Shown here: positions 30,430-39,778 of the stretch, one piece after another
Layout of the letters: each line of letters begins with the position of its first letter
Numbering within the stretch: the stretch's first letter is position 1
Origin: Willaertia magna
Lineage: Eukaryota > Heterolobosea > Eutetramitea > Acrasida > Naegleriidae
Reading direction: 5' to 3'
NCBI GenBank assembly: GCA_902984215.1
Contig: CADWAF010001868.1
Coordinates: forward strand, 1 to 64,000
DNA: 64,000 nucleotides
Notes under the pieces: generated by a model
Told to the model about the DNA's origin: nothing
Database searches by the model: none
Seen by the model: only the letters and a program-made list of their open reading frames with translations
Position numbers and translations under genes: made by a program

Positions 30430-30515
30430 TTTTTTTATTTAAAGGAATACCTTCGCAATCGTTTTAATTTACAATGTCTGTACAGGGTGGTGGGTGGATA
30501 AAGAATTATTATTAT

Positions 30516-31095
30516 TTACTCTACACCATCATCATCCAGTATTTCTGAAATATTATAGAGTACAGAATTCATTCTATTGTCAATGTCATGTAAATGAAGT
30601 TTGTCTACATTGAGCTCACTAGAAAATTTTGAGTAACAAGCAATGTCCTTAAAAAAGTTAATTATTAGGTTGTTATTGTTTGGTATTAGTAAGGATAAAA
30701 AAATAAACTTACAAATAATCCATTACTGGAAGAATAGAGTGAAAATATCGTTTGAGATCCTTTAATATGTAATGAATTATAAAAAACCTCTTCATTATTA
30801 ATGTGTTTGGAAAACTGCAGAACAGTAGCTTTAAGGTGATGTATGTAATGCATTATAGACTCCTTATCAACAAAAGTAGAAATATAAGATATTAATTCCG
30901 AATTATATCTTTGAACAGTAAAAAATTAGTAATTCAAGCGATAAATATTACGTACATTAACTCATCTTTTTGATTAACAATAAACATTTCTACTTTAATA
31001 GCGCCAAATATTTCTGATATTTCCTTTTCCTTCTTATAAAGTTTTTTCTTCACAGTGTTTGATAATCCTTTTCTTCTAAAACAAAAACAAGACAT
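30516..31095 (-). CDS. Small three-exon protein, unrecognised
   Basis: Exons 31095..30956, 30908..30713 and 30647..30516 (introns 47 and 65 nt, donors GTACGT and GTAAGT) encode 155 residues with all junctions in frame. The start MSCFCFRRKG has a Cys pair that could be lipidated, then a basic helix, then a mixed alpha/beta region (IKVEMFIVNQKDELI, SLHIKGSQTIFSLYSSSNG) that looks like a longin or roadblock fold of membrane-traffic proteins, and an acidic C-terminus. That fold guess is weak. It is divergent from RABL2 with 61 nt between the two start codons, so a shared promoter and linked expression are likely. Confidence 0.65.
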
Positions 31096-31118
31096 TTTTA
31101 TTGTATATTAAGGCAACC

Positions 31119-31132
31119 GTTTTGGCGCTAAA
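31119..31132 (+). promoter_or_regulatory. E2F-like TTTTGGCGC element in the RABL2 divergent promoter
   Basis: TTTTGGCGCTAAAAT in the 61-nt gap between the start codons of the small gene at 31095 and RABL2 (31157). It fits the E2F/DP consensus TTTSGCGC. A related GCGCTAAAA lies in the DTWD1/VPS33 divergent promoter at about 24622. Function is inferred. Confidence 0.35.
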
Positions 31133-31156
31133 ATAAATTTTAATAATCAAATAAAA

Positions 31157-31891
31157 ATGTCTACAAATAATAAACCTATTAAAGTTATATTGTTAGGAGA
31201 TTCTGCTGTAGGAAAGTAAGTATAATACTTATGTTTGAGTATTGAAAGCCTTCGAAAGAACAAAGTAAGTAAGGCATTGAAGATAATGATCTAAGGAATT
31301 GTATTTAAAGACTACTTGAGAGATTTCTAGTGGACGGATATCGTGCACAACAACAATCTACCTATGCTGTAAATCTATTTGAATACCATACAAAACTTGA
31401 CGGAGAAGAAGTTGATGTTGAATTTTGGGTGAGTAATTGTTATTAAATACTTTGTTCTAATTTGAAAAAGGATACTGCTGGTCAAGAGAGATTTGATAAG
31501 GTGCATGGATCTTATTACTATCAGGCACATGCTTGTATATTTGTTTTTGATAACAGAGAAGTAACTTATAAAAATCTAGAAAAGTGGTACAATGAATTAC
31601 AAACCTATAGAAAGGGAATACCCTCACTCGTTATTTGCAACAAAATTGACCGTAAGTGTCCCTCACAATTACTCTAACCATTTAATTCCAGTCAACATGG
31701 AAATGACTCAAACAACATTCAATTTTGCTGTCAAAAGAGATATACCAATCTATTATTCTTCAGCTGCTGATGGCACCAACGTTGTAAAGGCGTTTAATGA
31801 TGCTATAAGATTTGGTAAGAAATTTAGAGATAATCCAGAAAAAGACTTTATTGATGATGTTATGGAAATTCTTGGAGATAATAAAGCTTAA
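31157..31891 (+). CDS. RABL2: RABL2-like small GTPase of the IFT pathway (five exons, one of 6 nt)
   Basis: RABL2 loads IFT-B trains at the ciliary base. Exons 31157..31215, 31259..31264 (6 nt), 31311..31428, 31471..31651 and 31692..31891; introns 40-46 nt; 187 residues. The 6-nt exon supplies Thr-Lys of the P-loop GDSAVGKTK, so without it the Mg2+-binding Thr/Ser would be missing. Other G motifs: FWDTAGQERF (switch II), CNKID (G4) and SSAADGTNV (G5). LLERFLVDGY, SYYYQAHACIFVFD and VTYKNLEKWYNEL are RABL2-like. There is no C-terminal prenylation Cys, as in RABL2. The stop overlaps that of NOC2 at TTAA 31888-31891. Confidence 0.92.
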
Positions 31892-34123
31892 AAGTCTTCT
31901 AGATTTAACTCCTTAACAGTATCTCTCTTAGATCCCACTTTCTTTTTCTTGGTTACTGTTTCAACTTGTTCCTCTTCGTCTTCTTCTGGTTCTTCTGTTT
32001 CTTCTTCATCTTGTTCTTCATTTTCTTCTTGGGCTCTCTTTCTCTTTGATAAAACTTCCATTAATTGTTCCTCATCTTCATCCATATCAAACTCAACATT
32101 TTCATTTAATTTAGATGCAATTCTTTCCAAAACTTCTCTATCATGTTTCTTCTTTTCTGTTTCATAATATTTATCTAAAGGTGTTTTGACTCCTTGTAAG
32201 AAAGTTTTAACTTTATCAAAATCTAATGGACCAAAATTAACTTTTGATTTTTCATCATTAATAAAAGCAACATTCTCACCAATATGTTTAATAAGAGTAG
32301 TAAATTGTTTACTTATACCAGGATGAAGAGTGGTTGAATGTTTCTTTAAATATTTCTTTAAATAACTTGTTATTGGATAAGATAATTCAGCAAAAGCAAC
32401 AGATTTACTTTGTGAAGCTAAATGTTCTAAAAGTAAAAAGCAACAATCATCTACAATTCTTTGATGGAACTCTCTAGATTTTAATTCAGTTCCCAAAGTT
32501 TTAACTTTAAATTCAAAATATAATGGTTGTGGTTTTTGATTTTGCTTAGGTGAATGAGTTGCTTGTCTTAATTGTAAAATATCAAAAATAAATTGAGAAA
32601 TTGGAATGAATTTTCCAGTATTCTTAGATAATTCATTTAACATTGAAATAAACTTTACTCTTGTTGGATAAAGTTTAGCTGTTGAATTTAAAGAAATAGC
32701 TCCTATAATTATTTGTGTTAATGGATATAATAATTGTGCAATATTCTCTTGATTATAATGTGTTGAAACAACTTTAACCCAAGCATCAACACAATTAATA
32801 AATTTAAAATTATAACATAATGCATAACCATTCTGTATTTTATGATTTAATGCTCTCTTTAAAGTTATAGCTAATTCTCTAATATAAACAAATGCATGTT
32901 GATAAGTACTTGTAAAATTAATAGCACACAACTCAGTTAATACATTCTTTAAAAAGTCAATCTTTTGGAAAGTACCTTGATTATAAAAATTACCATTTCT
33001 TAATAATGTATAATAAACACCTTTAATAGATACTTCTAAAAATGGATAAGGATAAACTACAGCCATCTTATTTATAATTAAGAAAGCTCTAACTCTTACA
33101 TCTTCATTATCATGTCCAAGTAAATTTAACATTACTCTTAAAATCTTTTTAGGATGAGTATCATATAATCCATAAAAAGGTACTAATCTTAAAAAGTAAT
33201 GTAAAATATAAACTAATAATTTCTCATCCTTATTTTCTTCAATTAATTTATAAAAAGCATTAATAAAATTAGTAAATGTTAACTTTAATTTCTTCCAATT
33301 TGTTCTTTTAGGTAATCTATTTGATTCATGTGAATATTCTGTAACTTTAGTACCTACTTCCCCTAAATACTTAACTGTAGCCATTACTACTCTAACAAAT
33401 GTAGCTTGGTCTGGAACGTAATATGGTAGATTTAATTCTTCATTATCAAATTCTAATGCTCCACGTAAGCTTAAAACTAAATGGTTTACTGCTCTGTAAT
33501 CATTCTTTTTAATCTTTTTAATCCAACGTTTTAATAAACTACCTGTTACTCTAATTTTATTGGCAATTTTCTTTTCTTCAATATCATCTTCTTCTTCCAT
33601 GTCTTTTGCTACTTTTTGGAAGTATTCTTCTAATTCTTCATCATCTTCTTCTTCCCCTCCTTTTGGTTTATCATTTTCTTCTTCATTATCTTCTTTAGTT
33701 TCTTCTTCTTTTTCTTCTTCTCCACCATATACTTCATCGTTATCTTCAGCGCCAGCAATGAGTTCTTCTATTTCATCATCATCCATATCAATATCTCCTT
33801 CTTTTAGTTTTTCAAAGAAATCTGCAACTTCTTCAGATGTTATTGTTCTAATAAATTAATTAATTTTATATTATTCAATCTAATACTTACTCTTTTGGTT
33901 CCTTTGAATTTTCTTTCTTTTTTTGACTGATTGTTAAATAATTTTGTTCTAATTCTTGTTCTTCCTTTTCAGAATCGGAATGTTCTTCTTCCTTTAATTT
34001 TTGAGTTTTTATTGTTTCTCTTAAACTCTTTTCCTTACGGATATATCCTTCTTTTATCTTTGCTTTCACTAATTTCTTATTTCTCTTAAATTTTCTTTGT
34101 TGTTTGTTGTCGTGTTTTGTCAT
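31888..34123 (-). CDS. NOC2: Nucleolar complex protein 2 (NOC2) homologue
   Basis: Noc2 pairs with Noc1 or Noc3 to mature 60S pre-ribosomes. Exons 34123..33891 and 33847..31888 with a 43-nt intron (GTAAGT..AG, phase 2) give 730 residues, like yeast Noc2 (710). A Lys-rich N-terminus (KQQRKFKRNKKLVKAK) is followed by ADFFEKLKEGD, an acidic linker, then the helical repeat core with LLKRWIKKIKKNDYRAVNHLV, RMLNLLGHDNEDVRVRAF, LKRALNHKIQNGY and LYPLTQIIIGAI, and an acidic/basic C-terminus. Acidic tracts at both ends are GAA/GAT codon repeats. Confidence 0.93.
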
Positions 34124-34208
34124 TTTTTTGAGTGAAATTTTTGTGTAAAGTTTAATTCAGCAGAAATGTTGAACAACAAAGTATTTAGTGAAAAAGAAAG
34201 TATTTTAA

Positions 34209-35549
34209 TTAATTGATACTGTTTTGTAAATACAATGGATTGACATCGCCTTGCATTATTAGAGACAATAATGTTTCTTCAGTTGTGTACGTATGTTTCT
34301 TTCTTAGAGTTTCCAAGTCAGACTCTGGTGTAATGTACAAAAATTCATAAATTGTATGATTTCTTATATAACCATTAATACAATGAGGACAACTATCTTT
34401 CTTATCTTTTGATGGTTCAGGAGGCATACATAAAACAGGAAATTCTTTTCTTCTATTCACTTTCTCAGTTGTAACAATTCTATACATATTAAATAATTTT
34501 AATGCTCTATTGTCAGTTTTACCATAAATCATTACTTGTCTTTTACAATGTGGACATAGAATGGGTACACGTTTAACACCAATTATACATTTAAATGCTC
34601 TGAATTGAGTTTTTAAATCAATATTCATAGATTTTAATCTTTCCAATAAATCTATTGGAGAAGAGGCATGTCCTGTACTTAAAACTTGTACACCACTTAG
34701 TGCAATAGAAGTTGCTGTCTCAAAATCAACTTTATGTCTTAATTCTCCAAAATAAATAATATCAGGATCATGTTTCAACAAGTTATTTGCTGTTTCAGCT
34801 AAAGGTCTTTGTTTCCCCTGTATCTCTTGAAACATATCAATTTGACAAACATGAAATAACCCATGGGTTTGTAAATTCACTTCAACAGGATATTCCAAAG
34901 AATAGATAGCTAAAGCTTTTTCAGCACTTAGTTGACATAAAATACCTCTGACAATTGTACTTTTTCCACTTCCTGTAGGTCCAACAATACAAACATGACC
35001 ACCTCCTTTTCTATTTGAAAAAACTTTTTCAACATCTGGAGGTTCTCCTTTAGGTTGTTCAATTAAAGTACTTTTGGGTACAACTCTTTGTGTTGTAGTA
35101 TAAACTCTTTCCATTTCTCTTGAGAATAATGTAGCTTTCACATCAGTATCAGGATATCCAATTTTCCATTTATTTTGTTTTTTATTTTCTTCTTCTAAAT
35201 TCCTTTTGATTGTTTCATTAGTGAAATATTGTTCTTTTTGAATTGGTGGAGTACTTAATACATTTGAATTACTGTTCGTTTTATTTAGATTATAGAATAG
35301 ATTTTTAATTGGAAATAATAATTCACTTTCATCTTCCGATTCCATTGGAACATTATAATCACCTACACTTTCAATGGTATTCTCATCATTATTCGAATTA
35401 TTTAGAGAATAATTAGTAGCTGCTCTAACAACCTTTTGCACATGCATAACATTAGGAGAGATATGTCTTAGCAATGTTAAAAGTCTTGTCTTTTGCTTTT
35501 CTTTGTCGTTATTATTTATCGTGTTATCATTTTCTTTTCGGGACAACAT
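34209..35549 (-). CDS. GspE: GspE-type secretion ATPase (mitochondrial type II secretion system candidate)
   Basis: Hexameric traffic ATPase of the GspE/PilB family, 446 residues. Visible: Walker A GPTGSGKST (190-198, Lys196), a degenerate Asp box around SLEYPVEV, the Walker B region PDIIYFGELR (Glu269), and the His box STGHASS. A tetracysteine zinc module, CPHC at 332-335 and CPHC at 387-390, is diagnostic of GspE over PilT. The bacterial N1E domain is reduced to a short Asn-rich region; the stretch RLLTLLRHISPNVMHVQKVVRAA could act as a mitochondrial presequence but starts about residue 22. Nuclear GspE with GspD, F and G forms the mitochondrial type II secretion system of some protists. 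Codon use matches neighbours, so it is not contamination. Confidence 0.9.
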   Translation of the reverse strand: MLSRKENDNTINNNDKEKQKTRLLTLLRHISPNVMHVQKVVRAATNYSLNNSNNDENTIESVGDYNVPMESEDESELLFPIKNLFYNLNKTNSNSNVLSTPPIQKEQYFTNETIKRNLEEENKKQNKWKIGYPDTDVKATLFSREMERVYTTTQRVVPKSTLIEQPKGEPPDVEKVFSNRKGGGHVCIVGPTGSGKSTIVRGILCQLSAEKALAIYSLEYPVEVNLQTHGLFHVCQIDMFQEIQGKQRPLAETANNLLKHDPDIIYFGELRHKVDFETATSIALSGVQVLSTGHASSPIDLLERLKSMNIDLKTQFRAFKCIIGVKRVPILCPHCKRQVMIYGKTDNRALKLFNMYRIVTTEKVNRRKEFPVLCMPPEPSKDKKDSCPHCINGYIRNHTIYEFLYITPESDLETLRKKHTYTTEETLLSLIMQGDVNPLYLQNSIN

Positions 35550-35557
35550 TTTAGCAT
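35516..35557 (-). promoter_or_regulatory. Short upstream open frame overlapping the GspE start
   Basis: An ATG at 35557, preceded by a run of A, opens a 13-codon frame (MLKCCPEKKMITR) that overlaps the GspE ATG at 35549 in another frame. The upstream ATG has the better poly-A context. It could lower GspE translation, or show that the true GspE start is elsewhere. Confidence 0.4.
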
Positions 35558-35600
35558 TTTTTATTTAAATAATATTTTACAATTTACAATTGTTAATTGA

Positions 35601-36367
35601 CTAAATGTCTAAATCCTTGTACCAATCTATCTTCCGCGTTGTTTTATCAATTAATAGTTCTGATCTAATCATTAAAGCTAAAGATAATTCTTTTTGGGAA
35701 TGGCAAAAACAAATCTTTTATAATTTTGTTATTTGATTGTAAATAATTCTTTACTTACGTAAAATAAAACAGCAACAACCCAAGAAAGATAAGTTAATGA
35801 ATTAAAAGTTGGATTTGAGAGAAATAGGATAGATTGATTTCCAAACATTATATAAACACCAATTTCTTTCCAAATGAAAAACGTAATATGTAAAACAAAA
35901 AAGAAAATATCAATACATGCAGAAGAATAAATTACACTTAATCTTTTTAAATTGTGATGATCAGATTTAGAGTAAAATTGGTAGCAAGTGGTAAAGCTCA
36001 TTATCACAACTAAAAGTTTAATTAAAAATAAATCTATAATTGATCCTAAATAGGAATAATTTGAAATAACAAAGTTATACGCTTTTTCTAAACTTAAAAC
36101 TTCTAATAATTCCGAATCTCTTATTGAATCAAATAAAATTAATTTAACTAAATGAAATAAAGTTAACAATGCATATGCGTAAGTAAATTTACGACATTTT
36201 GATAACCAGTGTTCAATCTTTTGTTCATATATTTGGTTCAATGCATTAATATCATCTTCATTTTCAAGTAAATTCTTTTCTAAACTATCGGGATAAATTG
36301 GATTTCTTTTATTTAAAGTGAACTCTCTAATATCATACAGGAAATGCTTTAGAGTTTGGCTTGGCAT
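35601..36367 (-). CDS. Multi-pass membrane protein, unrecognised
   Basis: Exons 36367..35759 and 35714..35601 (44-nt intron, GTAAGT, phase 0) encode 240 residues. After a cytosolic start rich in charged residues (LEKNLLENEDDINALNQ) there are four to five hydrophobic helices: AYALLTLFHLVKLILF, YLGSIIDLFLIKLLVVIM, SSACIDIFFFVLHITFFIW, SYLSWVVAVLFY. A loop carries YSKSDHHN. The tail LALMIRSELLIDKTTRKIDWYKD is hydrophilic. No family was recognised. The second exon is necessary: the first exon runs into a stop only after reading through the intron. Confidence 0.75.
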
Positions 36368-36451
36368 TTTTTGTTTGTTTTCTTCAAGGAAAGTTCAGCG
36401 TCTAATAAATTCTTCTCAATAAGGCTTAGTTTTGAAGGTGAATTGAACAAT

Positions 36452-37018
36452 TTAAAAGTCATCATTGTTGCTCATGATAGCTATAAATTCATTCTCATTA
36501 ATTTCACCATCTTGGTCAAGATCGAATTCGTCTATCATTGCCTGAAGTTCTTCTTCGCTCATATTTTCTCCAATTTCCCTTGCAATTTTCTTTAAATTCT
36601 TAAGGGTTATTTTACCTTTATTATCTTCATCAAATAATTTAAATGCTTTCTTAACTTCCTCTAAAGGATCTCTTTCCGACATTTTTGAGGTCATTATTTG
36701 AAGAAAGGAATCATAATTTATAAGTAAGGTTTGTCTGTTATCTTCCATAAATCTTTCATCCATATATTCTCTCATTAACCTTAAAACTTCTTCCTTTTTT
36801 ACATCAAAACCAAGTGCTCGCATTGCAACTTTAAATTCATGCGAATCCAAATTTCCATCCTTATCCATATCAAATAAATCAAACGCCTCTTTAATTTCTT
36901 GTTTTTGTTCTTCACTTAATTTAAATTTCTGTTTTGTATTGCTGTTCATTGAAAGTTTTGGAGAATTCTTACTCAGGCCCGAAGATAAAAAATCAGATGT
37001 TTTTCCTCTAGATATCAT
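36452..37018 (-). CDS. Centrin (EF-hand protein of basal bodies)
   Basis: Calcium-binding component of basal bodies and contractile fibres, 188 residues. A basic, disordered N-terminus of about 30 residues precedes [19 protein letters not shown]1 ([12 protein letters not shown]) and EF4 ([12 protein letters not shown]) have full loops; EF3 ([12 protein letters not shown]) is near canonical; EF2 is degenerate with an insertion around [17 protein letters not shown] and [11 protein letters not shown] are centrin signatures. Centrin rather than calmodulin is favoured by the N-terminal extension and these motifs. Confidence 0.92.
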   Translation of the reverse strand: MISRGKTSDFLSSGLSKNSPKLSMNSNTKQKFKLSEEQKQEIKEAFDLFDMDKDGNLDSHEFKVAMRALGFDVKKEEVLRLMREYMDERFMEDNRQTLLINYDSFLQIMTSKMSERDPLEEVKKAFKLFDEDNKGKITLKNLKKIAREIGENMSEEELQAMIDEFDLDQDGEINENEFIAIMSNNDDF

Positions 37019-37072
37019 TATTAAGGTATTTTTTGTTTATTTTTTCTCTGTTCATTTGAATGAAATGTATTC

Positions 37073-38062
37073 TTAAAAATCTGTAACTAGTTCCATATTT
37101 CTTTCACTAAAATAATCGATACGATATTTTTGTTTAGAAGCAGAAGCAACATGGAAAGAAAGTTTTGATTGAGTAGGTGAGTCATTGAAATCTTCTTCCA
37201 TTTCATCATCACTCCATTCTACATTTACAGCTTTCTCATTTAAAATCTTATCTATTGTACTCCAACTAAATCTAATTATTTTATCGTCATATCCAAATAC
37301 TTTATCAAGCTTCTTTTGTAAAAATTCTTTTGTGTATTTATCAGAAGTATATCCACTACCCATTCTTAAAGATTTATTTTCTGGTAATTCTTGAATTTTA
37401 TCAATTAAATCATCTCTAGTTACTTTTGCAACAATGGAGGCAGCTCCAACAATAGGATAGAGAGAATCAGCCTTTTTAGATACAACTATCTTTTCAATTT
37501 CTGGGAATTTCTCTTCCAATTTTGTTTGATATTTCCTTGGATCACCAACGGTATCTACATATACTTCTCTTAAGTATTTCCCTCTCTCTGATAGAGCATC
37601 AGTTGCTCTTTGTATTAATTCTATAGCACAATCATGTGACATTTGGTTAAGATTATATTTTATACGTGCTAAACTTTTGGATGTTATAACTTCTGAAGGT
37701 ATAATATTGGTATAAGAATGAATCATTCCTTTTGATTGTTGTAAACTTGAAAAAATTTTGGCGCGTGTTTGAGCCGTTAATTTTTTTGAATCGTTAACAT
37801 GAAATGTTTTTCTCAAGTAATTACCAGTATTATATTTTGCTTTGCAGAATACGGCTGCGTACACCAATGGACCAATAACAGGTCCTCTACCTGCTTCGTC
37901 AATACCCATTATATATGCGTTTTTATCTTCTTTTTTCACTTCTTCTTCTTCATTCTCTTCGGAATCCATTTTATCCAAAGCATTTGTTTCTTCTCCTTCT
38001 TCTATTAATTCTTCTTCATCTTTTTTCTTTGTGGACTTTTTGCTAGTTTTCTTTGGCGGCAT
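37073..38062 (-). CDS. RNASEH2A: Ribonuclease H2 catalytic subunit A
   Basis: Removes ribonucleotides and RNA primers from DNA in the nucleus. 329 residues: a Lys/Glu-rich N-terminus of about 48 residues, probably nuclear-localising, then the catalytic Asp55-Glu56 in MGIDEAGRGPVIGPL, NDSKKLTAQTR, the third acidic residue in VDTVGDP, and KKADSLYPIVGAASIVAKVTRD, followed by GSGYTSD and FSWSTI. Eukaryotic RNASEH2A is about 300 residues; the extra length is the N-terminus. A short C-terminal segment KYRIDYF may contact subunits B and C. Confidence 0.96.
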   Translation of the reverse strand: MPPKKTSKKSTKKKDEEELIEEGEETNALDKMDSEENEEEEVKKEDKNAYIMGIDEAGRGPVIGPLVYAAVFCKAKYNTGNYLRKTFHVNDSKKLTAQTRAKIFSSLQQSKGMIHSYTNIIPSEVITSKSLARIKYNLNQMSHDCAIELIQRATDALSERGKYLREVYVDTVGDPRKYQTKLEEKFPEIEKIVVSKKADSLYPIVGAASIVAKVTRDDLIDKIQELPENKSLRMGSGYTSDKYTKEFLQKKLDKVFGYDDKIIRFSWSTIDKILNEKAVNVEWSDDEMEEDFNDSPTQSKLSFHVASASKQKYRIDYFSERNMELVTDF

Positions 38063-38095
38063 TTTTATTTTAAAATTACAAAAAATTGAGAACAG

Positions 38096-38704
38096 ATGGC
38101 CGAAGAGAAAAGAGGCAACGAAGGGATTGACTTTGAGGAAATGGTAAGTTTGGAAACTTAGAAACAGTAATACAATAAGTTTGTTTAGGCTTCAAAAAAG
38201 TTAAAGATGACTCAAGAAGACGAACATCCAACAGAAACAACCATCGAAGAACAACCAGAATATCACCATAATGATGTTGAGAGTGTTTGTTTGGATGGAG
38301 GTGGTGATTATGCTGATGTAATTCCAGAACAACCAAATACAACATTGACACAGGAAGAATATGAAGACCCAACAATGGTTCAAGCAAAACAAAAGATTGC
38401 TGAAATTCATGAACATATTGATACAGTGGTCAACTGTAAGTAAAATCTTTGTGTTTCACTAACATTTAATTTCGTTAGCCTTCACTAACAGATTATCTGG
38501 TAAGTTATTGAACTACAATTAAATAGTAACCGTGAACTAGACCTTGTAAATACTTTTATGAGTAAACTAAATGATACTGCCCAAGAAAGAACAAATGAAA
38601 TGAAACGTCTAATGGATGATGTAGAAGAGCTATATAAGAGAAACGTAGAAACATCTAGTCAATTAGAAAAGGCTAAACTTTTAACAAACCAATTTTCTTT
38701 GTAA
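38096..38704 (+). CDS. Small coiled-coil protein with a 21-nt exon (BLOC-1/BORC-like?)
   Basis: Exons 38096..38143, 38189..38435, 38479..38499 (21 nt) and 38541..38704; introns 45, 43 and 41 nt; all phases agree and the product has 159 residues. The first half is acidic and disordered. The second half is one long helix from about KQKIAEIHEHIDTVV through SFTNRLSDLVNTFMSKL to LEKAKLLTNQF. Size and pattern resemble subunits of BLOC-1 or BORC, which position lysosomes, but no signature proves it. Starts 33 nt from the divergent RNase H2A start. Confidence 0.65.
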
Positions 38705-38752
38705 CCAACCATTCAAACATTTATGTAAATAAACATAATTTGCACTAAAAAA

Positions 38753-39772
38753 ATGATTAACCACGAAAATCTATTAAACACTCTTTCCGAAGAAACAAGA
38801 GAATTATATGGCGAAGGAATAGATGAAATGGATGGATTTCCAGATGAAAACGATATGGATGAGGTTTTAAATTTTATTCATTATTATGTTAATCAAAATA
38901 GACCTGTTATATTTAGGAATGCTGTTAGGAATTGGAAAGCTTTTGAGGAATGGGATTTTGATTATTTAAATAACATTTTAAAAGACAAAGAGATTAGTGT
39001 TGCATGTACACCTAATGGAAAGGCTGATGCTGTTAATGAAGGTCTATTTGTTAAGCCAATGGAAGTAAAGATGAATTTTAAACAATTTGTTGGTTTACTG
39101 ATTGGAAATAAAAAAGATAATAAAGAAATAACAAATAAATTCCCAATGGAAAGTTTTAATGGAATGACAAGTGAGAATACAATCTTTTATGCACAACACC
39201 AAAACTCTAGTTTAACAAAAGAATATATTGAACTAATTGAAGATGTACCTGATTGTTTAGAATTTGCTGTAAAATCATTTAATAATTTACCAGATGCTGT
39301 TAATATATGGATAGGAGATTCTAATTCAACAAGTAGTTTACATAAAGATCCATTTGAAAATATTTATTGTGTGTTAAGAGGCAAAAAGATATTTACAATT
39401 TATCCACCAAATGATATAATTAATGTTCCTTATAAAAAGTATAAAGAGGCTCATTACCATTTTGAAAATAATGAATGGAAAGTTATACAAGAAGATAGCT
39501 CAGTACCTTGGATAGATATAGATCCTGAAAAGGAAACATATGAAGAAATTGTAAATAAATATGATAGATATAAATTTGCAACTCCATATAGAGTCGTATT
39601 AGAACCTGGTGACGCTTTTTATTTACCTTCATTATGGATACACCAAGTTGCCCAAGAACATGATGAAGATGGTAAGGTAATTGCTGTAAATTATTGGCAT
39701 GATATGCAATATGGATATCCTTTCCTTGTAAACCATTATTTATGCAATATTCAATTAGAAAAAGATAAATAG
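38753..39772 (+). CDS. JMJD7: JmjC lysyl hydroxylase JMJD7-like
   Basis: Fe(II)/2-oxoglutarate oxygenase; the animal enzyme hydroxylates a lysine of DRG GTPases. 339 residues. NRPVIFRNAVRNWKAF begins the cupin fold; the iron triad is His197 and Asp199 (SLHKDPFENIYCVLRGKK) with His297 (FYLPSLWIHQVAQ). IYPPND and VNYWHDMQY follow. The 2-oxoglutarate-binding Lys is probably in GKKIFTIYPP. The length agrees with JMJD7 (about 316). The 3' end is 6 nt from that of the convergent DUF5662 gene. Confidence 0.9.
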   Translation: MINHENLLNTLSEETRELYGEGIDEMDGFPDENDMDEVLNFIHYYVNQNRPVIFRNAVRNWKAFEEWDFDYLNNILKDKEISVACTPNGKADAVNEGLFVKPMEVKMNFKQFVGLLIGNKKDNKEITNKFPMESFNGMTSENTIFYAQHQNSSLTKEYIELIEDVPDCLEFAVKSFNNLPDAVNIWIGDSNSTSSLHKDPFENIYCVLRGKKIFTIYPPNDIINVPYKKYKEAHYHFENNEWKVIQEDSSVPWIDIDPEKETYEEIVNKYDRYKFATPYRVVLEPGDAFYLPSLWIHQVAQEHDEDGKVIAVNYWHDMQYGYPFLVNHYLCNIQLEKDK

Positions 39773-39778
39773 TATTAC

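Noticed and set aside
31949..32167. Ser-rich open frame antisense to NOC2
   Set aside because: A mirror of the GAA/GAT-rich acidic tract of NOC2; serine runs are the expected reverse reading.
33560..33859. Second Ser-rich antisense frame
   Set aside because: Also complementary to an acidic tract of NOC2.
37842..38147. Open frame antisense to the RNase H2A start
   Set aside because: Overlaps a certain gene and mirrors its Glu/Lys-rich N-terminus.
38500..38526. A 27-nt intron (GTAAGT..AATAG) in the coiled-coil gene
   Set aside because: Gives the wrong phase; using the AG at 38540 gives a normal 41-nt intron and keeps the frame.
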